DNA of 64,000 nucleotides from Plantago ovata. Taxonomy: Eukaryota; Streptophyta; Magnoliopsida; Lamiales; Plantaginaceae. A model generated the notes under the pieces. That model ran no database searches, was not told the DNA's origin, and saw nothing but the letters and a program-made list of their open reading frames with translations. The position numbers were made by a program, and so were the translations under genes. Below are positions 1 through 12,828 of the stretch, in pieces. Numbering within the stretch: position 1 is the first letter of the stretch; each line of letters begins with the position of its first letter. The DNA lies in NCBI GenBank assembly GCA_028274465.1, contig CM051455.1, positions 125,895,462 to 125,959,461 on the forward strand, given 5' to 3'.

Positions 1-964
1 TTTTAGGTAGGGACTTCCCAGAGCCTGTTCTGGGGGTCCGTAGCTTAGGGGATACTTTTTCATAGCAGTTTGGAGCTCGTAGGATCGCAATCATCCGGAG
101 ATTGACAACCTTCGGTAACTTTGTATCTTACAGTTTTATTCTACTTATTTTATTATATTCTTTCAACATGTTTTCTTCTATGATTTCTGTTGATTGCATG
201 CCTATTATGAGTAGCTAAACTTATCATTGGTGGTAGTATGTGAATTCTTAGCGAAGGGAAGATAATCATGCTAATGGCTATATCGCGCATTATACTCCGT
301 GTCATTGCTTTATTTCGTTGATCAGGCACGGCCCAAATTCTCGTATGTTGTATTAATTATTATGCATGATTGGACACTTGTCGACCATCAGACCAATTAT
401 CTTCGTAGTGTTGAATAATTACGGAACACATTAGGACAATAGTGATTTACTTGTCAGACCAATTATCTTCGTAGTGCTTAATATTTGCAACAGGACACTA
501 GATTGATTCAAAGATCTCTATGCAAGACCGAGGAATTTATGCATGATAATCGACCTGTTATGTTAAGAAGGACCATACTATCACCAATCTCCATTATCTG
601 CTAGAAACCCCCTTTTCTATCTGTTGCTGTTTTTATATTCTCTTGTTAAATAGATAAAGCTAGTTATAGTCCTGAGAGAACGACACTCGAGTCATTCTAC
701 TGCTACACTACGGTTTTCGTTGTAGTTGTGGATTGCCTTTGGCTAATTACAAATTTATTTGTACCAATGAGGTCTAGCTTAATTGGTTAGACTGAGGTGT
801 CATGACACTAGAGGTCATAGGTTCAATTCTCGCCAAGTGCGGGATTATTTATAGTTTATTCCTAGCTTTGTAATGCTGCTTGTGAAATTGTAATGGTTCA
901 ATTATTAAAAAAAAATTACAAATTTATTTGCTGAATCCGGAGCACGACATCCGCGCGTTCATCA
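1..964 (+). repeat. Athila-like LTR (element X), right part only
   Basis: The sequence matches the LTRs of element A from just downstream of their TATA box to the CGTTCATCA end. It is not followed by a primer-binding site but by internal sequence of element B. It is therefore the 3' LTR, or a solo LTR, of an element inserted into B whose remainder lies left of the window. A SINE interrupts it near its end. Confidence 0.85.
762..914 (+). mobile_element. tRNA-derived SINE inside LTR X
   Basis: This 153-bp insertion has an A-box-like TAGCTTAATTGG near its start, a B-box-like GGTTCAATTC about 40 bp later and a short poly(A) end. It is bounded by an exact 16-bp target duplication, ATTACAAATTTATTTG, at 746-761 and 915-930. 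The interrupted LTR aligns with sister LTRs once the insert is removed. These are the hallmarks of a Pol III-transcribed SINE integrated by target-primed reverse transcription. Confidence 0.85.
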
Positions 965-1005
965 GGGGGCGACTCGCCCCGCACCGGGGGCGACTCGCCC
1001 CACGG
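965..1005 (+). repeat. GGGGCGA-TCGCCCC palindrome pair in element B
   Basis: Two adjacent units read GGGGGCGACTCGCCCC, each able to form a GC hairpin. The same type of tract precedes the second ORF in elements C and D and lies upstream of the TATA box in the LTRs. Confidence 0.7.
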
Positions 1006-1633
1006 TCCTAGTAGGTTAAAAAATGCGAAATATTTCTCCTTCTCCTCATTTCTTCAAATCTTCATCCTTGTTCCTCCCCAAAAACCGAAAATCGCGATTT
1101 TACCTTCAAAACCTCATAACTTCTTCATTTCTTCACCAAATTTAGTGTTCTATAGCTTCAATGGAAGCCAATTACGTGATCTATCTTTTCATCCGAACAG
1201 ATTTCACCCTAGTGCATTAGATTTTCAGATCTGAGGTATCTTCTTATGAACCCTAATTTTTCAAATTTGGGGGTTTTCTAATTTGAGCTTCAATTATGCT
1301 TATTTGATGCATGGGTAGGTTGTTTGTATGATTAGAAGCATTATTTACTATCAATTGCATGCTTAATTATGCTTGGATTATTGATTTGGGATTTTTTCTA
1401 CTAGATGATATATCTTGTTATGCAATATATCTTTATCTTTGATTCATACATATGATTATGCTTATTGATGTAATGATGATGGATTTGATGGTAGAATGCA
1501 TAATTGTTGAGTATGAGGATTTATGATGCTAGAATTTTTCGCTTCTATGGTATGAATTGAACCTTGTTATTTAGGGTATTGGTTGTCTAGAAAGAGCATA
1601 ATGTGATGTATTGCATGTAGTAGTTACATTGGT

Positions 1634-2447
1634 ATGTTGCATGTTGAAGAAGCTAGGCTAGACATAAAGGATTTGGGGAGCTCAATTGTTGATTTTATCA
1701 CTTGTGTGTTTCGTTCTTACATTAGCATATGCATGAGTCAGTTTTGTGTCATACAGGTACTAACTATTGTTTGTAGGAACCATGCCAAGGGAGAGGAGCA
1801 TTCCCGTATGATTACTATGAAGTATTGGAGGGGGATCGATTACAACCATGTCAAGGAGAGTGATCTCGTTAGAGGTGCGTTCGAGCCACGGGCTCTTGCA
1901 GCAACGTCGCGGATTATCCAAGAGGAGGAGCTAGAGTACACCTGGAGTAAGGACTCTTATGCCTATTCATGCACCACCAAAGGGACAGAAACAATTATTA
2001 CGTCAGCAATCCATCACAAGGACTGCAAAGTTCGAGTGAACTGGAAGGCACCGGGACGATCTTGTCGCGACGGATTCAATCTTGAGTTCACAGTTGCTAG
2101 AAGGTTCCGAAGCACTAGCTTGGTTCCAAAACATAATGACATGGGTGCCCAGCCCCTCGTTGGGGTGCCCCTTGACTACCTCTAAAGGGAGCATCATATA
2201 GACATCGGTCGCATCAACCGTAGAGAATGTGGTCGACATTGGAAAAAATGGTAGAAGACTTCTGAGTATTCGAACAGCTTACTATAACCTCCTCGGGGTG
2301 TAAAACGCTGGAGAGAGAGGTTCTGATACCACTGCTATTTCCACTTCAACAGTTCACAACCTATTGAAGGGCTACATAATGGAGGATTCCATAACAGCGG
2401 CGGCTAATCTTGAGGATTCTATTCGACAATGCAACTCTACTGGCGAT
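1634..2447 (+). pseudogene. Second-ORF (aORF) region of element B
   Basis: This region is related to the second ORF of elements C and D and lies downstream of where gag-protease ends in those copies. An intron-like leader ends in TTTGTAG just before an ATG context at about 1780, so spliced expression is plausible. The best preserved stretch (LVPKHNDMGAQP and flanks) resembles the motif order of the 'putative plant transposon protein' domain found in some Athila-type elements; that assignment is from memory and needs a profile search. No transmembrane segment or envelope feature is visible. It is broken and is interrupted by element A. Confidence 0.55.
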
Positions 2448-3740
2448 TGATGAATGTGTATGTTATACTTTCATTTGAGTCTTTTTCACCTATTTTAGCT
2501 ATCCTCTATGTTAATTTAGCTATATTTTAATGCATTTTATTAGAATAGTGTCACGTTTCCCTTTAGATTTTATTTTACAGGTTTTGGTTGAAATTCGAAG
2601 ATTTTCGGGCAAATATATTGAAGTTGACAAGGATTTGGTGTTCCAGAAGCCTATTTGGAGTATCTGAAGGTTTCCGGATAGGATTTGGAGTCTAGGGGCC
2701 GAATCTGGAGGTTAGAAGGCTACTAGAAGTCAGAAACCGAGTCCGAAAAGGGGAAGAAATCCAAAAACGCGTCGAAAACGCGGAATTCCGTGAAAAAACC
2801 GGGGGGCGAACCGCCGCGGAGCTGGGGCGAACCGCCGCGCGTGTGGGGCGAACCGCCCCGTGGTAATTCGAAGCCTATATATAGTTGCTCAATTTTCTCC
2901 GAAAATCATATCTTTCCAGACCTACTTTCTCACCTCTCTCTGTAGTTTTAGGTAGGGACTTCCCAGAGCCTGTTCTGGGGGTCCGTAGTTTAAGGGATAC
3001 TTTTTCATAGCAGTTTGGAGCTGTAGGATCGCAATCATCCGGAGATTGACAACCTTCGGTAACTTTGTATTTTACAGTTTTATTCTACTTATTTTATTAT
3101 ATTCTTTCAACATGTTTTCTTCTATGATTTCTGTTGATTGCATGCCTATTATGAGTAGCTAAACTTATCGTTGGTGGTAGTATGTGAATTCTTAGCGAAG
3201 GGAAGATAATCATGCTAATGGCTATATCGCGCATTATACTCCGTGTCATTGATTTATTTCGTTGATCAGGCACAACCTAAATTCTCGTATGTTGTATTAA
3301 CTATTATGCATGAGTGGACACTTGTCGAACATCAGACCAATTATCTTCGTAGTGTTGAATAATTACGGAACACATTAGGACAATAGTGATTGACTTGTCA
3401 GACCAATTATGTTCGTAGTGCTTAATATTTGCAACAAGACACTAGATTGATTCAAAGATCTCTATGCAAGACCGAGGAATTTATGCATGATTATCGACCC
3501 GTTATGTTAAGAAGGATCATACTATCACCAATCTCCATTATCTGCTAGAAACCCCTTTTTCTATCTGTCTGCTATTTTATATTCCAAATTAGATTTGATA
3601 AAGCTAGTTATAGTCCTGAGAGAACGACACTCGAGTCATTCTACTGCTACACTACGGTTTTCGTTGTAGTTGTGGATTGCCTTTGGCTAAATAACAAATT
3701 TATTTGCTGAATCCGGAGCACGACATCCGCGCATTCATCA
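2448..3740 (+). repeat. 5' LTR of element A
   Basis: It runs from TGATGAATG to CATTCATCA. A palindrome tract (about 2806-2866) lies just before the TATA motif CTATATATAG at about 2874, so U3 ends near 2900. It pairs with 10646-11957. Confidence 0.9.
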
Positions 3741-3743
3741 AAT

Positions 3744-3760
3744 TGGCGCCGTTGCCGGGG
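3744..3760 (+). other. Primer-binding site, tRNA-Asp type
   Basis: TGGCGCCGTTGCCGGGG starts 3 bp after the LTR and is complementary to the 3' end of plant tRNA-Asp(GTC), the primer used by Athila-type elements. Confidence 0.9.
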
Positions 3761-3980
3761 ACTATACTCCTTTTTTCTGTTTAATTTTATTTTCAGCTTT
3801 AGATTCCTAATTCTACTAGTTTTAGTTTTTCTTTTTAATCTCTCTCTGATACTGCTTTCCTAGTTTGTTCCCCTTTCCTAGCCTTAGTAGTATTCGATAT
3901 CTAGAATTATTCTCGATTTTTTGAAATTTCTAACGAGGCTAATTTTTAGTTTGAGTTACTCCTGATACAGATTTCCAGGT

Positions 3981-5950
3981 ATGACGACCTTAAAAGCCCG
4001 CTTGACACCGACGTTCTCGCAAGTCAGGAGGGGGTCAGCTATATACTTGGAAGAAGAGTTATCAGGGTACGAGGTAACAAGCACCATAGTGAGAAGGATA
4101 CCAAGGTTCGAAGAAGGAGAGGATATGAATCCAATAAGCTTTATCAGGTCCTATGAAGAGGAAGTAGCAAAAGTTCCAGCAAAGGGGTTCACCGAGATCA
4201 ATTATGCAGGAAATATTTCCTTTTGCTTTGGGATATGAACCGAGGATATGGATAGCAAGGTTAGCACCAGGATCACTGAGGGCCTGGAGCCAAGTAGTAG
4301 AGGAGTTCTTGGCACGTTTCATGCCTTACCATGAGACGATTGCACTACGGAATCGGATCGAATACTTCAAGCAAGGGGAATACGAGCGGTTCTGTGACAC
4401 CTATGAACGATTTGAGCTGTATAAACGTGAGTGCCCCCACCACCGTTTCGACGATGGGGAGCTTATTTGGTTTTTTGTTGGAGGACTACGAGATGAAGTT
4501 AGGCTTCAAATAGATGGGATATGTGGAGGTTTAGAAGAATGTACGGTTTAAGAGGCAGTGAAGGTCTTTCAAACGTACGCCAATGGATCCGCACAATCCG
4601 AGAAAACAATGTCGAATGAAGTCGCCAACATATACTCAAATCAAGATGAAACTGACGGGTTATACGAAGGCTATTCTGAGGACGAAGACATCAGTGAGGA
4701 GGAGGAACTTGCGTTTTACGCAGGAATTAAAGCCATTGAGAGTGTCTTCGAGGTAGCACACGCAGGGCAGGCTGAGAACAATCTTCGCATCGAGAAGGCT
4801 TTTGAAGCGATCGAAGTCACTGAGCAACTTATCAAAGAGCTTACCCTACTGAAGTGTGGAAGGTGCGGTAAAGAAGTCGAGGATACCCCATAGGAAGTAG
4901 TGAGCAAACCACCCGAGGTGAGGAGCGAATCACCCCTCGACTCGAAGGAACCGGACAATCCTAGTCCTGCCGATGAGACATCTGAAGCTGATCCCGAGCA
5001 ACCTCCAACTGTTGCTACCGAGGAGAATGAGTGCGAAGAGGTGAATCTACTGCTCCGAGGAGGCAAGATGACCAAAATTCCTAACTTTGTACGTCCTAAG
5101 CGGGTGGAATCTACTGAGAACGATAATAGAGGGGCAAGCACAGAACAAGAGGTTGGCGGAAGTTCAAAAGAACCTCAAGAAGTTCCGGAAAGGAATGATG
5201 AACCAAGACCATCTGTGATAGACATAGATGATGAAGAAGCCGAGGTAGGAACTAGTATGCCAGGAGGACTTCACAAATCTTCCAATCCATATGTGCCTCC
5301 GAAGCCAAATGTGCCATACCCGAGTCGGATCAAATCAGCCAAGAAGGATATTCAAGATTCACCCCTATTCCAAAGACTGTCAAAGGTGGAGGTCAATGTG
5401 CCACTCTTAGAGTTAATCCAGAATATTCCAGCTTATACGAAATTCTTCCGTGAGATCAAGAACAAAAGGATTACTTCAGGAAAGGAAGTGAATGGGGTTG
5501 AAACGGTCAACACGATTGTCGGATTGCCCATGAAGAAAAAGGATCCTGGCAGCTTCATCATCGACATCGCTTTAGGGAATGGACGAACTACGCAGGCAAT
5601 GCTTGACTTAGGAGCTAGCATTAACTTAATGCCGTATTCGGTATACAAGGCCCTGGAACTCGGAGAATTGACACCAACTGATATGGTGGTCCAAATGGCA
5701 GACTAAAGTGTGAAGAGGCCAGTCGGGATAATAGAAGACATCCTTGTGAAAGTGGACAAATTGATAATCCCAGCTGATTTTGTAGTAATGAAGTCCGCGG
5801 ACGAGGGAAAGAGCCATATCCGTGAGCACATAGTACTACTTGGGAGACCATTCATGGCAACTACCAACACATGCCTTGAACTTAAGGGCAAGAAAATAAC
5901 TATGGAGGTAATGGGCGAAAAGATTGAGTTGGTAGGATGTAGCATCAGAG
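3981..5950 (+). pseudogene. gag and protease region of element A
   Basis: The first part (to about 4560) carries a retrotransposon-gag-like segment (EFLARFMPYHE, CPHHRFDDGEL). An acidic spacer with a CGRCGK cysteine cluster follows, then a retropepsin-like region with the active-site form DLGAS at about 5610 and LLGRPFM at about 5840. The region is broken in a few places. The gag is recognisably different from that of elements C and D although the LTRs and 3' region are closely related. Confidence 0.8.
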
Positions 5951-6462
5951 ATAAGGAAGTTGCGGAGGAGTTAAAATTTGTCGATTGGTACGAATCCGTA
6001 ATTCCCGAATTTCATCATAGCCATGGCAACCGCGAACCACTTGAGGAAGCACTAACAATGCAAGCTGAGACGTGCTACATGACCGAAGAAGCAAATGAAC
6101 TACTCGAAATAATGGATAGCACCCCAGAAATTCCCGCAGGAGAAGAGGTACTTGAACCTTTAGATGAAGAAGAAGAAGAAAGAGGGTTTCCTGAAGAACC
6201 TAGCTTAGAATTGAAACCGCTTCCTTCGCACCTCAAGTACGTGTACTTAGGAGAAAATCAGAAAAAGCCTGTGATTGTTTCCTCACATCTCTCCGATAAT
6301 GAAGAAAGTAAGCTGATTGAAGTATTGAAGGAAAATTCCGCAGCCATAGGATGGGGGATCAGCGATATAAAAGGAATTAGCCCTACAAGATGCGTGCACA
6401 ACATCACTCTAGAACAAGATGCCAAACCCGTTAGGCAACCTCAGTGAAGGATAAATCCAGCA

Positions 6463-6980
6463 ATGCAAGAGGTGGTAAAAAAGGAAGTGATCAAGTTGCT
6501 AGATGCTGATATGATTTACCCCATTCTAGATAGTCGATGGGTGAGCCCGGTACATGTAGTTCCTAAGAAATCGGGAGTCACGGTGGAAGAGAATGAGAAG
6601 GGAGAATTGGTACCAGTTAGGAAGACCACTGGGTGGCGGATGTGCATTGACTACAGAAGATTAAATGCCGCCACTAAAAAAGACCACTTCCCTTTACCAT
6701 TTATAGATGACATGCTAAACCGCCTTGCGGGGCAGAAGTTCTATTGTTTTCTTGATGGTTTATCAGGTTTCTACCAGATTCCGATTGCACCGGAGGATCA
6801 GGAGAAGACGACATTCACTTGTCCATTCGGAACATTTGCCTATAGGAGGATGCCATTTGGACTATGCAATGCCCCCGCCACTTTTCAAAGGTGCATGCTT
6901 TCTGTTTTCTCTGACATGGTAACTAAATTTGTTGAAGTTTTCATGGATGATTTTTCCCTTTTTGGTGATTGATTTGATGA
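6463..6980 (+). pseudogene. Reverse transcriptase region of element A
   Basis: Ty3/Gypsy RT signatures are in order: a WVSPVHVVPKK block, GWRMCIDYRRLN, FPLPFIDDML, FLDGLSGFYQI, FGTFAYRRMPFGLCNAP and the catalytic FMDDFS. The spacing matches Athila. It is part of the broken pol of A. Confidence 0.9.
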
Positions 6981-6984
6981 ATGC

Positions 6985-7740
6985 TTGCAAAGATTAGATC
7001 TAGTTTTGAAAAGGTGCATTGAATGCAACTTGACATTAAGCTGGGAGAAGAGTCATTATATGGTTAGAGAAGGCATTGTTCTAGGACACGTAGTTTCTGA
7101 AAGAGGTATTGAGGTAGACAAGGCTAAGATAGAAATCATTGAAAAACTTCCCCCACCTACTTGCGTGAAAGAATTGCAATCTTTTCTTGGCCATGTAGGT
7201 TTTCATAGGAGGTTTATTAAAGATTTTTCGAAAATTGCTAAACCTCTAAGTAGCTTGCTTGCTAAAGATGTGGTTTTCCATTTCTCCAATGAATGCTTAG
7301 TTGCTTTTAACACCCTTAACGAAAAGCTTGTTTCTGCTCCCATTGTTGTGTCGCCTGACTGGAATCTTCCTTTCGAAATTATGTGTGGTGCTTCGAATTT
7401 TGCTATGGGTGCTGTTTTATGCCAAAAAGTTGATAAGCAGTATCGTGTGATTTACTATGTTAGTAAGACTCTAGACTCCGCACAGGTTAATTATACAACT
7501 ATTGAAAAGGAATTTTTAGTTGTTGTCTTTGCTTTACAAAAGTTTAGGTCTTATCTAATTGGACATCCTGTGAATGTCCATACTGATCATGCTGCTTTGA
7601 GACATTTGATAGCTAAGCAAGATTCTAAGCCTAGATTAATCCGTTGGGTCCTTTTGCTGCAAGACTTTGATTTGACCATAGTGGATAGAGCTGGTAGGGA
7701 GAATTTAGTAGAAGATCATTTATCTAGAATACCTAATATT
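6985..7740 (+). pseudogene. RT connection and RNase H region of element A
   Basis: The RT thumb ([28 protein letters not shown]) is followed by an RNase H-like domain ([30 protein letters not shown]), typical of Ty3/Gypsy pol. It is part of the broken pol. Confidence 0.85.
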
Positions 7741-7859
7741 CCTATTGATCCGATACCCATCAATGAAGACCTCCCCGATGAGCACCTAATGAAGGCTAAT
7801 GAAGAGCCATGGTATGCGGATATTGTAAACTATTTGGCTATGAATATTTGCCCCACTAA

Positions 7860-9111
7860 CTTTTCAGCCTCGGACAAGAGAGCTCTTGCTAAGCAATGCA
7901 GGATTTACATATGGGATGATCCGCATCTATTCAAGGAAGGAGCTGATGGGATTCTAAGGAGATGCGTGCCACAAGAAGAGCAACAAAGTGTACTGAGCCA
8001 TTGCCATGAGCTTAACTGTGGGGGGCACTACAGTGGATTGAAGACTGCGCGCAAGGTACTGCAGGCAGGATTTTTCTGGCCAACAATATACAAAGATGCT
8101 CGAAGTTTTGTGAAGAATTGTGACCCATGTCAACGAGGTGGTGGTATCGGCAAGAAGGATGAAATGCCCCTTCAAGGGAATCTAGTGGTAGAACCTTTCG
8201 ATGTATATGGCATTGATTTTATGGGACCATTTCCTAACTGTGGAGGCTATGAATACATTCTTGTTGCAGTGGACTATGTGACTAAATGGGTAGAGGCAAT
8301 TCCTATAAAAACAAATGACGGCGCAGTGGTTATGAAGTTCTTGAAGGAAGTAATATTCTCGAGATTTGGGTGCCCTAGGACAATCATCAGCGATGGAGGG
8401 TCACACTTCGTCAATAGAACGTTTGCCTCACTTCTTAAGAGATATAGTGTCCACCATAGTGTCGCTACACCTTATCACCCATAGACATCGGGGCAAGTCG
8501 AAGTCAACAACCGTCAAATCAAGAAGATCCTGGAGCGAGTAGTGAAGCCTAGTAGGAAGGATTGGGCAGGAAAATTGAATGATGCACTTTGGGCATACAG
8601 GACTAGCTACAAGACGGTGATCGGGACCACTCCGTACAGACTTGTGTATGGAAAAGCATGTCATCTTCCCGTAGAACTAGAACACAAGGCATATTGGGCC
8701 ATTAAAGCACTCAATCTTGATACGGGAAAAGCTGGCGAGGAACGATTGTTGCAACTAGATGAACTTGATGAATTACGACTAGGTGCTTATGAAAATGCCA
8801 AGATCTACAAGGAACGTACTAAGAAGTATCATGATCGTGGTATAGTACGTAAGGAAGTGATTCCTGGACAAAAAGCTTTGGTATTTAATTCTCGCCTTCG
8901 ACTATTTCCTGGAAAACTCCGTACTCGTTGGGATGGACCGTACGAAATTATCGAAGTTGCTCCCCATGGAGCTGTTAAACTCTTCGATCCAAAGACGGGC
9001 AATACCTTCAAGGTGAATGGCCAGCGAGTGAAGCCGTACTTCGAGATATCTAGTGATCAAAGGGAGGTTGATCACCTTGAGCTTACCCTTACCGCCTCCA
9101 CTGAAGGTTAG
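7860..9111 (+). pseudogene. Integrase region of element A
   Basis: An H-H-C-C zinc-binding N-terminus ([10 protein letters not shown] and CDPCQRGG, about 7999-8135) is followed by the catalytic core with YGIDFMGPF at about 8208, the second aspartate in IISDGGSHF at about 8385, and a C-terminal DNA-binding tail to 9111. It is part of the broken pol; no chromodomain is evident. Confidence 0.85.
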
Positions 9112-10645
9112 TATGTTTTGTTTTGTTTTCTCACAAGTTTGATTGAGTATTATAGGAAACTTATACAAGCATTAGCTCTCACCTTGGATCCACTTTCGGC
9201 GTTCGGGACGAGCGACGACGTTCAGGTTTGGGGAGGAGGTTATCGCTGGTTATCTTTATACTTATCTTACTTATGAAAAACTCGTGAATTTTTTGCATTT
9301 TCACGTTTACTGCTTTCTTAGATTTTTTAGGTTGCGTTTCACTACATTCATCCTAGGATAGTCTTGCATGTTTTATATGGAGTTTATTGCCGAATTTTTA
9401 AAATTTTTTTATTGAGTAGATCAACTAACTATGCCATTAATCGTATGCTTCATCTCTATGAATTTGTTTGAGATTTTTCTCGCTTGGCTTGTCACATTTA
9501 TGTATTGCACTTAGTTAAGCTTGGTAGTCTCGACATCACTTAGTGGTGTTTTCTCTACTGCGGTTCACGAAGGCCTTTATAATAGGATGATGCATGTTAG
9601 GGTCTTATGGTTGTTTCCCGAGTAATTATGTACCTAAGAGGCAACAAGTCTTCACCATGCTTTGAGATTGCTAAATGCCTAGGAAGGAGGTAGTGTGAGG
9701 TTGTGTGATCCTTTGTTTATAACCTATTCTTCCGAATAGGTTTGGGGAGGGGGTTACACCATCATTAGACTTGTTTCTGTTTTTCATTTTCGTAACGTGA
9801 GTTTATTTTTCCTTTTCCATAAATTTTGTACTCCAACCTATTCTTTCGAATAGGTTTGGGGAAGTCGTGTGAGTCATTTTGTTTCTTTTTGTGTTATGCT
9901 ACTGCTGGCTAAAAAAAAAGAAAAAATTCCAGGAAAAAAAAAGAGAAAAATAAAAAAAGAAAAGAAAAAGAATCTGGAAGGAAAAAAAAAGAAGAGACCC
10001 CAAAAAAAAGCAAAGAAGGGTCCAATAAAGAAAGTCAAATAGCAGTTTAGCAAAGTGTTGAGTCTTTTCCATTTTTGTATTGTTCGTTATCGTGTTGTAA
10101 TTTTCTATTTTTATCTTTTTTATCTTGAGTGTCATCTGTTCTAGACCACCCTCGTCCTGCCATTCAGAAAGTGGTGAATAGCTTAAGACTTTACTTAAGA
10201 GATGAGTAGAATAGGGGAGTGTTATCTTTTATAGGGAACCCTCCTTCGTTTGATGAGAGCCAGTACTGGTTCGACCTCTTTTGAGGGAAAGTCTTAACTT
10301 GGTGGAACAACAGTAAGTCCTCAGTTTCATAGGCACGGGGACAACCCATTCGTATCTTAGCATGCTTCATTACGTCGTCACCGACTAAGTCCAGGTAGAG
10401 AATGTACGAGGGACTATCTTGTCTTGACATAAGTGCTTATGTGGATGTGTATAAGTCAATCGAGGTATTCTTCAACCTATATTCATGCTTTGATTTATAT
10501 GGTTTTTGTTCATATGTTACTTGATAGATTCAGTAGATTAGTTCATTTTATTTGGCATAAAACTCCATTTTGTGTCTTGCATGTTTTTGGCATTAGAGTC
10601 TAGCTTAGTTGCTTGAGGACAAGCAAAGGTTCGGTTTGGGGAGTT
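9112..10645 (+). other. 3' untranslated region of element A
   Basis: No ORF is supported here. It holds two hairpins, AACCTATTC-loop-GAATAGGTT, at 9721-9750 and 9835-9862, each running into TTTGGGGA. A ~115-bp A/G-rich tract covers 9908-10030, and the polypurine tract GGTTTGGGGAG lies directly before the 3' LTR (10633-10643). Nearly the same block is found in B, C and D. Confidence 0.75.
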
Positions 10646-11957
10646 TGATGAATGTGTATGTTACACTTTCATTTGAGTCTTTTTCACCTATTTTAGCTAT
10701 CCTCTATGTTAATTTAGCTATATTTTAATGCATTTTATTAGAATAGTGTCACGTTTCCCTTTAGATTTTATTTTACAGGTTTTGGTTGAAATTCGAAGAT
10801 TTCCGGGCAAATATATTGAAGTTGACAAGGAATTGGTGTTCCAGAAGCCTATTTGGAGTATCTGAAGGTTTCTGGATAGGATTTGGAGTCTAGGGGCCGA
10901 ATCTGGAGGTTAGAAGGCTACTAGAAGTCAGAAACCGAGTCCGGAAAGGGGAAGAAATCCAAAAACGCGTCGAAAACGCGGAATTCCGCGAAAAACCGGG
11001 GGGCGAACCGCCGCGGAGCTGGGGCGAACCGCCCCACACCGGGCGAACCGCCGCGCGTGTGGGGCGAACCGCCCCGTGGTAATTCGAAGCCTATATATAG
11101 TTGCTCAGTTTTCTCCGAAAATCATATCTTTCCAGACCTACTTTCTCACCTCTCTCTGTAGTTTTAGGTAGGGACTTCCCAGAGCCTGTTCTGGGGTTCC
11201 GTAGCTTAAGGGATACTTTTTCATACCAGTTTGGAGCTCGTAGGATCACAATCATCCGGAGATTAACAACCTTCGGTAACTTTGTATCTTACAGTTTTAT
11301 TCTACTTATTTTATTATATTCTTTCAACATGTTTTCTTCTATGATTTCTGTTGATTGCATGCCTATTATGAGTAGCTAAACTTATCGTTGGTGGTAGTAT
11401 GTGAATTCTTAGCGAAGGGAAGATAATCATGCTAATGGCTATATCGCGCATTATACTCCGTGTCATTGCTTTATTTCGTTGATCAGGCACAACCTAAATT
11501 CTCGTATGTTGTATTAATTATTATGCATGATTGGACACTTGTCGACCATCAGACCAATTATCTTCGTAGTGTTGAATAATTACGGAACACATTAGGACAA
11601 TAGTGATTGACTTGTCAGACCAATTATCTTCGTAGTGCTTAATATTTGCAACAGGACACTAGATTGATTCAAAGATCTCTATTCAAGACCGAGGAATTTA
11701 TGCATGATTATCGACCCGTTATGTTAAGAAGGATAATACTATCACCAATCTTCATTATCTGCTAGAAACCCCTTTTGCTATCTGTCTGCTGTTTTATATT
11801 CCAAATTAGATTTGATAAAGCTAGTTATAGTCCTGAGAGAACGACACTCGAGTCATTCTACTGCTACACTACGGTTTTCGTTGTAGTTGTGGATTGCCTT
11901 TGGCTAAGTAACAAATTTATTTGCTGAATCCGTAGCACGACATCCGCGCGTTCATCA
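10646..11957 (+). repeat. 3' LTR of element A
   Basis: It runs from TGATGAATG to CGTTCATCA and matches 2448-3740, but has one extra ~20-bp GGGCGAACCGCCC unit in the palindrome tract (about 10999-11077). A TATA motif is at about 11091. Confidence 0.9.
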
Positions 11958-12125
11958 GCAATGATGATGGTGACAGTAGTGACAATGAAGGCCATACGGG
12001 CAATGATGATACTAATGGAGGAGTTGTTCCTATCCGGCCTATAAATGGAACTACCGCACCTACCAGAAGACCTGATGACCACCTATAAGGCTCCCAGAGC
12101 AGTCCCATTAACTCACAAGCAGTAT
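11958..12125 (+). mobile_element. Element B, internal segment 2
   Basis: This continues the acidic, Asn/Asp-rich end of the second ORF of B. It aligns with 17305-17470 of element C and ends exactly where element C is inserted. Confidence 0.8.
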
Positions 12126-12728
12126 TGATGCAACGCGCTGGATGTCGTGTTCCAACGCGAATTAGTCAAATAAATTTGTTATTTAGCCAAAGGCAATTCA
12201 CAACTACAACGAAAACCGTAGTGTAGCAGTAGAATAACCTCGAGTGTCGATCTCTAAGGACTATAACTAGCTTTATCAAATCTATTTAGAAATCAAAAAC
12301 AGCAGACGTATAACAAAGGTTTTTCTAACAGATAATGGAGATTGGGGATAGTATGGTCCTTCAAAGCATAACGGGTTAATAATCATGCGTAAATTCCGCG
12401 GTTTTGCATGGAGATCTTTGATCAATAATTGTCCTGTTGTAATTATCAACACTACGAAGATATAGATTCTGATAGGGTCAAACACTATTGTCCAATTGTG
12501 TTCCGTAATTATTCACACTACAAGATATAGATTCTGATAGGTTAAAGACTATTGTCCAATTGTGTGCAATAATTATCAACAATACGAAGATAGAGAGGCT
12601 GCTAGATCAAAGAAATAAAGCAATAACACGGAGTATAATGCGCGATATAGCCATTAGCATAATTATCAAGACTTCGCTAAGAATTCACATACTATCACCC
12701 AACGATAAGTTAGCTACTCATATTGTCA
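12126..12728 (-). repeat. Element C LTR piece, minus orientation
   Basis: This is the reverse complement of about 600 bp of the 3' part of an Athila-like LTR and runs into the scaffold gap. Its end closely matches the LTR end at 13240 (CGCGTTGCATCA), the two forming inverted copies around the gap. Confidence 0.8.
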
Positions 12729-12828
12729 NNNNNNNNNNNNNNNNNNNNNNNNNNNNNNNNNNNNNNNNNNNNNNNNNNNNNNNNNNNNNNNNNNNNNNNN
12801 NNNNNNNNNNNNNNNNNNNNNNNNNNNN
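12729..12828. other. Scaffold gap, 100 N
   Basis: Exactly 100 N, the usual placeholder for a gap of unknown size. Orientation and distance across it should not be trusted. Confidence 0.98.

Larger units (their letters stand above)
965..2447 (+). mobile_element. Athila-like element B, internal segment 1
   Basis: This is colinear with the part of elements C (about 15835-17290) and D (about 51710-53270) that follows gag-protease: a GC-rich palindrome tract, an AT-rich leader and the start of a second ORF. It is bounded by LTR X on the left and element A on the right, so it is an exposed slice of an older host element. B resumes at 11958 and again at 19532. Its 5' half is outside the window. It is a fossil with coding parts divided by later insertions. 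Confidence 0.8.
2448..11957 (+). mobile_element. Athila-like Ty3/Gypsy element A, full length
   Basis: This 9.5-kb element has both LTRs, a tRNA-Asp primer site, gag, protease, RT, RNase H and integrase regions, a long 3' untranslated region and a polypurine tract. The flanking 5-mers GCGAT (2443-2447) and GCAAT (11958-11962) fit a target duplication with one later change. It is inserted in the second ORF of element B. The RT block (WVSPV, MCIDYRRLN, FMDDFS) is of the Athila type. The two LTRs differ by about 2% by eye, roughly a million years at a rate of 1.3e-8 per site per year. Coding is broken in about half a dozen places. No envelope-like ORF follows pol. Confidence 0.9.

Noticed and set aside
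771-830. tRNA gene (A and B boxes)
   Set aside because: No cloverleaf is completed; poly(A) end and 16-bp target duplication show a SINE.
1634-2447. Envelope-like ORF after gag in Athila
   Set aside because: No signal peptide, transmembrane segment or fusion peptide is visible in any of the three copies.
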